Made by a program: the position numbers and the translations under genes
Notes under the pieces: generated by a model
Told to the model about the DNA's origin: nothing
What the model saw: only the letters and a program-made list of their open reading frames with translations
The model's database searches: none
Part shown: piece by piece, positions 1-6,543 of the stretch
How the letters are laid out: each line of letters opens with the position of its first letter
Numbering within the stretch: the stretch's first letter is position 1
Source of the DNA: JAFGJQ01 sp964586145
GTDB lineage: Bacteria; Planctomycetota; Phycisphaerae; UBA1845
NCBI GenBank assembly: GCA_964586145.1
Contig: CAZPHH010000067.1
Coordinates: forward strand, 1-27,644
Length of the DNA: 27,644 bases
Reading direction: 5' to 3'

Positions 1-86
1 CAATGCGGGCAGCGCGCGGCTTGCCCGGCCGGGATGGGGGCTTCCACCGGCTTGCCGCAGACTGGACATGGAAGCTGCCTGGGCAT
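1..86 (-). CDS. Zinc-ribbon protein, N-terminal fragment (runs off the window)
   Basis: A short reading frame begins with ATG at 86 and leaves the window at base 1, so only about 29 residues are visible. They read MPRQLPCPVCGKPVEAPIPA followed by a segment ending in CPHC. The two CxxC pairs (C7/C10 and C26/C29) have the spacing of a four-cysteine zinc ribbon of the rubredoxin-knuckle type often found at the start of bacterial membrane or regulatory proteins. The gene lies 62 bp downstream of gltD on the same strand, so it could be co-transcribed or use the candidate promoter just upstream. No convincing Shine-Dalgarno sequence is seen before the ATG. The function of the full protein cannot be told. 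The call rests on the cysteine pattern alone. Confidence 0.5.
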   Translation of the reverse strand, partial: MPRQLPCPVCGKPVEAPIPAGQAARCPH

Positions 87-101
87 GAGGCACCGCGCAG
101 G

Positions 102-131
102 AGTATAGGGAGCGACCGGCCGATGGATCAA
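102..131 (-). promoter_or_regulatory. Candidate sigma70-like promoter for the zinc-ribbon gene
   Basis: On the minus strand there is TTGATC (126-131), an 18-nt spacer and TATACT (102-107). Transcription would start near 95, only about 9 nt before the ATG at 86, so the message would be nearly leaderless. That would explain the missing ribosome binding site. The match is moderate and could be chance. Confidence 0.35.
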
Positions 132-148
132 GTGGATGGCGCCGGCGG

Positions 149-1579
149 TCAGGGCTTCGCGTCGGACCGCATCAGGTGTTCGTGCATGGCTGCGGCGGCT
201 TCGCGGCCGGCGTGGATGGCCGTCACAACCAGGGAAGCCCCGACCACCGCGTCGCCCGCGGCAAAGACGCCGTCTTCGCTGGTGTGATACCGGCGGACGC
301 CGATGTTCCCCCGCGGGTCCAGCTTCAGGCCCAGCGTGTCCACCAGTCCGCTGTGCAGGACGTGCAGAAAGCCCATCGCCAGCAACACAAGGTCCACCTT
401 CATGGAGAACTCCGTGCCCGGGATTTCCTGCATCCGCATGCCCCGAGGCCCCACGATCCACTCGACGTCCACGCCGTACAGCTCTTCCGCCCGGTCGACC
501 GTTCCGGTGATTCGCTGCGTCAGCACGTTCCACCGGCGATGGCAGCCTTCCTCGTGCGAACTGGAGGTGCGCAGAATCCGCGGCCACGTCGGCCAGGGGG
601 TGGCCGGGTTGCGTCCGTCCGGCGGCCGGTCCAGGATTTCGAATTGATGCACCTCCCTGGCCCCCTGACGGATGGATGTACCCACGCAGTCGCTGCCCGT
701 GTCCCCGCCGCCGAGCACGACGACAACCTTGCCCCGCGCGGTGATGCGCTCTTCGGGCAGGATCGTGTCGCCGGCGACCAGTCGATTCTGCTGCGTGAGG
801 AAGTCCATCGCGTAGTGGACGTTGTTGAACCCCCAGCCCGGCGCTCCAAGCGGCCGGGGGACCCCGGCCCCCATGGCCAGCAGAATGGCCTCAAAGGAGT
901 TGCGGAGGTATCGGGCGGAGATGTCCTCCCCGACGAGCACGCCGGGCTCGAACACGACGCCCTCCTGCCGCATCTGCTCCAGTCGCCGGTCCAAAATACC
1001 CTTTCCGAGCTTGAAATCCGGGATGCCGTACCGCAGCAGTCCGCCGATCCGGTCGTCCTTCTCAAAAACCACAACGTTGTGGCCCGCCCGCGCGAGTTGC
1101 TGGGCGGCCGCCAGACCGGCCGGTCCGGAGCCGACGATCGCCACTCGCTTGCCGGTGCGGCGCTCCGGCGGGATCGGACGGACCCAGCCCTCGGCGAAGG
1201 CCCGCTCGGCGATCTGGTATTCGATGTGCTTGATCAGCACAGGGTCGGTATTGATGCTCAACGTGCACGCGGCCTCGCACGGCGCGGGGCAGACCCGCCC
1301 GGTGATCTCGGGGAAGTTGTTCGTGGAGTGCAGGTTTGCCGCCGCCTGCTCCCACTTGCCGCGGTAGACCAGCTCGTTGAACTCCGGGATGCGGTTCTGC
1401 ACCGGGCAGCCGGTATGGCAGAACGGGATGCCGCAGTCCATGCAGCGCGACGCTTGGCGGACCAGGGTCTCCTGCGGGTGCGGAATCTCGATTTCGCTGC
1501 AATCCTGCACACGCTCCGGCACGGGGCGATGGTCCACGTCTTGCCGCGCGTGCTTGAGGAATCCCGTCGGGTCAGCCAT
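149..1579 (-). CDS. gltD: Glutamate synthase (NADPH) small subunit
   Basis: 476 aa, normal for the family. GltD passes electrons from NADPH through FAD and iron-sulfur clusters to the large subunit, which makes glutamate from glutamine and 2-oxoglutarate in the cytosol. The N-terminal ferredoxin-like domain holds the two cysteine groups C46/C49/C54/C58 (CMDCGIPFCHTGC) and C97/C101/C105 (CPAPCEAAC). The FAD Rossmann motif is GSGPAG at about 150-155, and the NAD(P)H-domain motif is GGGDTGSD at about 290-297. A final FAD-binding segment (DGVFAAGDAVVGASLVV) lies near the C-terminus. The start is ATG at 1579, which overlaps the gltB stop in ATGGCTGA (1572-1579), so translation is almost surely coupled. 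An in-frame extension upstream lies inside gltB and is not real. Cofactor preference (NADPH over NADH) is inferred from the family. Confidence 0.97.
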   Translation of the reverse strand: MADPTGFLKHARQDVDHRPVPERVQDCSEIEIPHPQETLVRQASRCMDCGIPFCHTGCPVQNRIPEFNELVYRGKWEQAAANLHSTNNFPEITGRVCPAPCEAACTLSINTDPVLIKHIEYQIAERAFAEGWVRPIPPERRTGKRVAIVGSGPAGLAAAQQLARAGHNVVVFEKDDRIGGLLRYGIPDFKLGKGILDRRLEQMRQEGVVFEPGVLVGEDISARYLRNSFEAILLAMGAGVPRPLGAPGWGFNNVHYAMDFLTQQNRLVAGDTILPEERITARGKVVVVLGGGDTGSDCVGTSIRQGAREVHQFEILDRPPDGRNPATPWPTWPRILRTSSSHEEGCHRRWNVLTQRITGTVDRAEELYGVDVEWIVGPRGMRMQEIPGTEFSMKVDLVLLAMGFLHVLHSGLVDTLGLKLDPRGNIGVRRYHTSEDGVFAAGDAVVGASLVVTAIHAGREAAAAMHEHLMRSDAKP

Positions 1580-4500
1580 GGTACACCTCCTCGGTCGCCG
1601 CGGTGTACGGGCTCCGGGCCCCCTCCGATTGCCGCATCCGTTCCAGGGCCTTGCGGTAGTCCACCGGCATGACCTTGACGAACTTGCCCGCCATCTCCTT
1701 CCAGCTTTCCAGGATGCGCCGGGCGTGGGCGCTGCGAGTCCATTCATAGTGCCGGGTGATCAGCTCGTGCAGCAAGGCCCGGTCCTTCTCGTGGTAGATC
1801 GTCTCCAGGTCCACCAGGTCCAGGTTACACAGCGTGTCGAAGAGCTGATGCTCGTCCAGCACGTACGCGACGCCGCCGCTCATGCCCGCGGCGAAGTTGC
1901 GCCCCGTCTGCCCGAGCACCACCACCACGCCGCCGGTCATGTATTCGCAGCCATGGTCGCCGACACCCTCCACCACGGCCGTGGCCCCGCTGTTGCGCAC
2001 GGCGAACCGCTCGCCCGCCACGCCGTTGATGAACGCCTCGCCTGCGGTGGCCCCGTACAGCAGCGTGTTCCCGGCGATCACGTTTTCGCGCTCCACGAAG
2101 TCCACGGTCGGCGGGGCCTGCACGACAATGCGCCCGCCGGACAGCCCCTTGCCCACGTAGTCATTGGCGTCGCCGATCAGATGCAGCGTGACGCCCGGGG
2201 CGAGAAAGGCGCCGAAGCTCTGGCCCGCCGAGCCGGTGAAGGTGATCCGGATGGTGTCGTCCGGCAGGCCGGCCGGGCCGTGTTTCGTGACCACGCGGTG
2301 GCTGAGGATGGCCCCCGCCGTTCGGTGGACGTTTCGGATGGGTCGGCTCAGGCGAACGCGAACTTTGTGTTCGAGGGCCAGCTCCAGCGCCGGCAGCAGC
2401 TCCCAATCCACGTGCGAGTCCAGCGTGTTGGGCGGCCCGCAAAGGCATCTTCGCGCGGCCGTTTCCGGCGCCTCCGGCTTCAGAAAGACGCGCGACAGGT
2501 CCAGCCCGCGGGCCTTCCAGTGGTCCACTGCCGACCGGCAGCATAGGCGGTCCGCCCGGCCGATCATCTCGTCAAACGTGCGGAAGCCCAGTTCCGCCAT
2601 GGTCCGCCGCGCTTCTTCCGCCACGAACCGCAGGTACCGTTGCAGATGCTCCGGATCGCCCGCGAAACGCTTGCGCAGCTCGGGATCCTGCGTGGCGATG
2701 CCGACCGGGCACGTGCCGAGGTGGCACTTGCGCATCAGAATACACCCCAGCGATACCAGGCCCCCCGTGCCGAAGCCGAACCGCTCCGCCCCCAGCAGGG
2801 CCCCGATCACCACGTCCCGGCCGGTCTTCAGATGCCCGTCCACCTGCACCTGGATGCGGTCGCGCAGGCCGTTGGCGATGAGCGTCTGCTGCGTTTCGGC
2901 CAGTCCAATCTCCCACGGGATGCCCGCGTGTTTGATCGAGGACAGCGGACTGGCGCCCGTGCCGCCGTCGTGCCCGCTGATCAGCACTTCGTCGGCATTG
3001 GCCTTGCACACGCCGGCCGCAATCGTGCCCACGCCGACCTCCGCCACCAGCTTCACCGAGACCTTCACGCCCGGGTTGCCGCACTTCAGGTCGTAGATGA
3101 GCTGGGCCAGATCCTCGATCGAGTAGATGTCGTGGTGCGGCGGCGGCGAGATGAGCGAGACCCCCGGCGTGGCATGCCGCAGCCGCGCAATCTCTTCCGT
3201 GACCTTGTGCCCGGGAAGCTGTCCGCCCTCGCCCGGCTTGGCGCCCTGGGCCATTTTGATCTGAAGCATCTTGGCATTGGCCAGGTACCAGAGGGTCACG
3301 CCGAACCGGCCGGAGGCCACCTGTTTGATGCCGCTGTTCTTCGAGTCGCCGTCCGACGAGGGCTCGTACCGGGCCGGGTCTTCGCCGCCCTCGCCCGTGT
3401 TGCTCAGGGCGCCCAGCCGATTCATCCCGACGGCCAGGGCCTCATGCGCCTCCTTGCTGATGGAGCCGTGCGACATGGCGCCGGTGCAGAACCGCTGCAC
3501 GATGGACTCCGCCGATTCGACTTCCTCCGGCGGGACCGGTTCGCCGGGCGTGAACTCGAACAGGCCCCGCAACGTGGCCAACTGGCGGGACTGGTTGTTG
3601 ACCGCCTCCGCGAACTCGGCATAGGCCGCCGCGTCGTTGCTCCGCACCGCATGCTGAAGACGGGCCACGGTGCGCTCGTTCCACGCGTGGAATTCGCCGT
3701 CGCGGCGCAGGTGGTACTCACCGCCGAACTCCAGCTCCGGCCGGCCGGCCTCCACCGGGGAGAACGCCGCCCGGTGTCGCGCGAGCGTCTCCTCGGCGAT
3801 GACGTCGAGCCCCACGCCGCCGATTCGTGACGGTGTGCCGGTGAAATACGCATCGATCACGTCGCGGTGGATGCCCACTGCCTCGAACAACTGCGCCCCC
3901 CGGTAGCTCCGCAGCGTCGAAATCCCCATCTTCGACATCGTCTTGAGGATTCCCTTCTTGATGGCCGTGATGAAGTTGTCGGCCAGCTCCTCCGGCGATC
4001 GGTCGCCGTTCAGATCGCCCCGCCGGTGAAGCTCGTGGATGGTCTCAAAGGCGAGGTACGGATGGACCGCTTCCGCCCCGTATCCGCACAGCAGGCAGAA
4101 GTGCATCACTTCCCGCGGCTCGCCCGACTCGATGACCAGGCCCGTCGCGCCCCGCAGGTTCCGCGACAGCAGCCCGTGGTGCAGCGCCGCGACGGCCAGC
4201 AGGCTGGGAATGGCCGCCCGGGCCGCCGTGCTCCCCCGATCGCTGACAATCAGCAGGCTCGCGCCCGCGGTGATCTGGGCCTCCGCCGCATGCAGAAGCT
4301 CCTCCAGGCCTCGCCGCAGCGCCCCCGCCGGGTCCGAGGCGTCTGCGTCGAACAGGGCCTCAATCGTGGCCACCCGGAAGTCCGGACGCTCCACGCCGCG
4401 TAACCGCTCCACGTCATCGTTCGTCAGAATCGGATGAAGCAGCTTCAGCCGTCGACAGTGCTCCGGGGTTTCGTCCAGCACATTGGCCCGTTTGCCCGCA

Positions 4501-6134
4501 AACCCCATCAACGACATGACCAGCCCCTCGCGGAGCGGATCGATCGGCGGGTTCGTCACCTGGGCGAACAACTGCTTGAAATACGCAAAGAGCAGCTTCG
4601 GCTTGTCAGACAGAACCGCCAGCGGCGTGTCCGTGCCCATCGAGCCGACCGGCTCCTGCCCGTTGAGCGCCATCGGCGTCAGGATCATCTGCAGTTCTTC
4701 GCGGGTGTAGCCGAACATCCGCATCTGACGAACGATGGTGGCCGGATCGCTTCGGGCGGCCTTTGCCGCGTCGAACAGGCCCCGCAGTTCGATGTGGTTC
4801 TGCTCCAGCCACCGCCGATACGGTCGGCGCCGCGCGATCTTCGCCTTGATCTCGGTATCCGCAACCACCCGGCCGTCATCCACGTCCACCAGGAACATCC
4901 GCCCCGGCTGGAGCCGCCCCTTGGTCTGGATGCGCTCCGGCGCGAACTCCACGACGCCGACCTCGCTGGCCAGCACGACGAGCCCGTCCGTGGTCACCAC
5001 GTAGCGGCAGGGCCGCAGGCCGTTGCGGTCCAGCGTGCCGCCGACCACCCGTCCATCCGTGAAGATCATGGCGGCCGGTCCGTCCCACGGTTCCATGATG
5101 GCCGCGTGGTACTCGTAGAACGTCCGCCGGTCCGTGCTCATGTGATAGGCCGGCCCGAACGCCTCCGGGATCATCATCATCATGGCGTGCGGCAGCGATC
5201 GCCCCGCCCGCACCAGCAGCTCCACCGCGTTGTCAAAGCAGGCCGAGTCGCTGCCGCCCGGCTGGAGAACGGGACGCAGGTCTTCCAGGTCGCCGCCCAA
5301 TCCCGGACAGGCCATGCTCCGCTCGCGCGCCCGCATCCAGTTCGCGTTGCCGTTGAGGGTGTTGATCTCGCCATTGTGCGCGATGACGCGCAGTGGCTGG
5401 GCCAGCCGCCAGTTGGGAAACGTGTTCGTGCTGTACCGCTGATGCACGACGGCCAGGGCCGTCACGATCCGCTCGTCGGCCAGGTCCGGGTAGTACGCAA
5501 ACAACTGCGGGGCGAGGAACATGCCCTTGTAGACCAGGGTCCGGCACGACATCGAGCACACGTAGAAGTCCCGCGCGGCTTCGCCGAACTGCTGCATCGC
5601 CAGACGTTCGGCCCGCTTGCGGGCCATGTACAGCCGACGTTCCAGCGTCTCGCCTTCCAGCCCACAACCGTCAAAAAACACGTGGGAGATGGCCGGTTCC
5701 GCGGACCGGGCCGCTTCGCCCAGGCAGTCCGGGTTGGCCGGCACGTCTCGTCGCCCGAGCAGCCGCAGGCCGTGGTGGGCGGCGGCGGCTTCGAGCACCG
5801 CGTGACCCGCGCGGTGCAGCGCCGGGTCTTTCGGCGCGAAAACCGACGCGACGCCGTACCGGCCCGGCTCCGGCAGGTCGAACCCGAGGCCGTTCGCCTC
5901 GCCGGCCAGGAACGCGTGCGGAATCTGGATGAGGATGCCGGCGCCGTCGCCGGTCAGTTCGTCGCTGCCCGCCGCGCCGCGGTGAACCAGGTTCATGAGG
6001 ACCTGCTCCCCGTACCGCAGAATCGCGTGGTCACGCCGGCCGGAGATGTTGACCACCGCCCCGATCCCGCACGCGTCGTGCTCAAAGGCAGGGTCATAGA
6101 ATCCACGTCCGGCAATGGTGTCGGTTACGTTCAT
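1572..6134 (-). CDS. gltB: Glutamate synthase (NADPH) large subunit
   Basis: 1520 aa, full length for bacterial GltB. It transfers the amide nitrogen of glutamine to 2-oxoglutarate through an internal ammonia tunnel, using FMN and one 3Fe-4S cluster. The N-terminal glutamine amidotransferase domain (about 22-430) has its nucleophile in HDACGIG at C22, so a 21-residue propeptide must be removed. It also contains HQRYSTNTFPNWRLAQP and HNGEINTLNGN. The central domain is followed by the FMN synthase domain (about 830-1230, with GEGGEDPARY and SGHDGGTGASPLSSIKHAG). The 3Fe-4S ligands are C1131, C1137 and C1142 in CILMRKCHLGTC. The C-terminal glycine-rich beta-helix follows. The ATG at 6134 was chosen because it precedes the conserved N-terminus by about 20 residues; the 98 codons upstream in frame are unconserved and overlap the promoter. 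It is the first gene of gltB-gltD. Confidence 0.98.
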   Translation of the reverse strand: MNVTDTIAGRGFYDPAFEHDACGIGAVVNISGRRDHAILRYGEQVLMNLVHRGAAGSDELTGDGAGILIQIPHAFLAGEANGLGFDLPEPGRYGVASVFAPKDPALHRAGHAVLEAAAAHHGLRLLGRRDVPANPDCLGEAARSAEPAISHVFFDGCGLEGETLERRLYMARKRAERLAMQQFGEAARDFYVCSMSCRTLVYKGMFLAPQLFAYYPDLADERIVTALAVVHQRYSTNTFPNWRLAQPLRVIAHNGEINTLNGNANWMRARERSMACPGLGGDLEDLRPVLQPGGSDSACFDNAVELLVRAGRSLPHAMMMMIPEAFGPAYHMSTDRRTFYEYHAAIMEPWDGPAAMIFTDGRVVGGTLDRNGLRPCRYVVTTDGLVVLASEVGVVEFAPERIQTKGRLQPGRMFLVDVDDGRVVADTEIKAKIARRRPYRRWLEQNHIELRGLFDAAKAARSDPATIVRQMRMFGYTREELQMILTPMALNGQEPVGSMGTDTPLAVLSDKPKLLFAYFKQLFAQVTNPPIDPLREGLVMSLMGFAGKRANVLDETPEHCRRLKLLHPILTNDDVERLRGVERPDFRVATIEALFDADASDPAGALRRGLEELLHAAEAQITAGASLLIVSDRGSTAARAAIPSLLAVAALHHGLLSRNLRGATGLVIESGEPREVMHFCLLCGYGAEAVHPYLAFETIHELHRRGDLNGDRSPEELADNFITAIKKGILKTMSKMGISTLRSYRGAQLFEAVGIHRDVIDAYFTGTPSRIGGVGLDVIAEETLARHRAAFSPVEAGRPELEFGGEYHLRRDGEFHAWNERTVARLQHAVRSNDAAAYAEFAEAVNNQSRQLATLRGLFEFTPGEPVPPEEVESAESIVQRFCTGAMSHGSISKEAHEALAVGMNRLGALSNTGEGGEDPARYEPSSDGDSKNSGIKQVASGRFGVTLWYLANAKMLQIKMAQGAKPGEGGQLPGHKVTEEIARLRHATPGVSLISPPPHHDIYSIEDLAQLIYDLKCGNPGVKVSVKLVAEVGVGTIAAGVCKANADEVLISGHDGGTGASPLSSIKHAGIPWEIGLAETQQTLIANGLRDRIQVQVDGHLKTGRDVVIGALLGAERFGFGTGGLVSLGCILMRKCHLGTCPVGIATQDPELRKRFAGDPEHLQRYLRFVAEEARRTMAELGFRTFDEMIGRADRLCCRSAVDHWKARGLDLSRVFLKPEAPETAARRCLCGPPNTLDSHVDWELLPALELALEHKVRVRLSRPIRNVHRTAGAILSHRVVTKHGPAGLPDDTIRITFTGSAGQSFGAFLAPGVTLHLIGDANDYVGKGLSGGRIVVQAPPTVDFVERENVIAGNTLLYGATAGEAFINGVAGERFAVRNSGATAVVEGVGDHGCEYMTGGVVVVLGQTGRNFAAGMSGGVAYVLDEHQLFDTLCNLDLVDLETIYHEKDRALLHELITRHYEWTRSAHARRILESWKEMAGKFVKVMPVDYRKALERMRQSEGARSPYTAATEEVYHG

Positions 6135-6197
6135 CCCGTTTCTCGCCTGATTTCGTCCGGGTGGCCCGGAGCAACCGGTCGCGAGGTTGCGGACACC

Positions 6198-6203
6198 ATT
6201 GTA
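6198..6203 (-). promoter_or_regulatory. Candidate -10 box of the gltB promoter
   Basis: TACAAT on the minus strand, 64 bp upstream of the gltB ATG, would put the transcript start near 6190. The -35 region (about 6221-6226, GGGAGA) is poor, so an activator may be needed. Confidence 0.4.
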
Positions 6204-6299
6204 CCCCGTGCATCGCCGGTTCTCCCAGCGGGCTTGTGAGCGAATTCTCCTTTTATGCCCCCGATTTCGCGGGTTTTTTCCGCATGAAGGCGCGATATT

Positions 6300-6312
6300 C
6301 ACATAATATGTG
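6300..6312. promoter_or_regulatory. AT-rich palindrome, possible operator
   Basis: CACATAATATGTG has perfect 6-bp arms around one central base. It lies about 100 bp upstream of the gltB -10 box and about 165 bp upstream of the histidine-kinase -10 box. The composition contrasts sharply with the neighbourhood. Its role as a regulator site is an inference. Confidence 0.4.
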
Positions 6313-6474
6313 TTGGATGGGCTGCCCGTGGGCGCCCGGGCAAAGTGGGGAAGCGCCACCTGCCCGCGGCACGCCCACCCGCTCCACGTCGGCATGAGTC
6401 CCGCATCGGCTGCCGTTGCTCCCTCCAATCCGCTGGATCGTCGGGGCTGGGCTGCTGCGGGCGGCGCGGCGGCC

Positions 6475-6483
6475 TGCTACAAT
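6475..6483 (+). promoter_or_regulatory. Extended -10 promoter of the hybrid histidine kinase
   Basis: TGCTACAAT is an extended -10 element (TG-N-TACAAT) 60 bp upstream of the GTG start. No good -35 is seen, which is usual for extended -10 promoters. It also argues against longer N-terminal versions of the kinase. Confidence 0.5.
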
Positions 6484-6543
6484 GCGCTCCTTCCGGTGTC
6501 GGAGGCATCCCCGGCGCGCGCCGGAACCACATCGAGGTGCATC

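Larger units (their letters stand above)
6135..6543. other. Divergent gltB / histidine-kinase intergenic region
   Basis: These 409 bp hold no gene. They contain a TACAAT -10 box for each direction, an isolated AT-rich patch with a T6 run (6274-6279) and the palindrome at 6300-6312. The AT-rich centre stands out against the GC-rich surroundings, as expected for a shared control region. Confidence 0.6.

Noticed and set aside
4434..6239. 601-codon frame antisense to gltB
   Set aside because: It is a shadow of the conserved amidotransferase domain of gltB.
6310..6543. 78-codon N-terminal extension of the histidine kinase
   Set aside because: It is low-complexity, would begin inside the palindrome, and is upstream of the extended -10 box; GTG at 6544 has a proper ribosome binding site.
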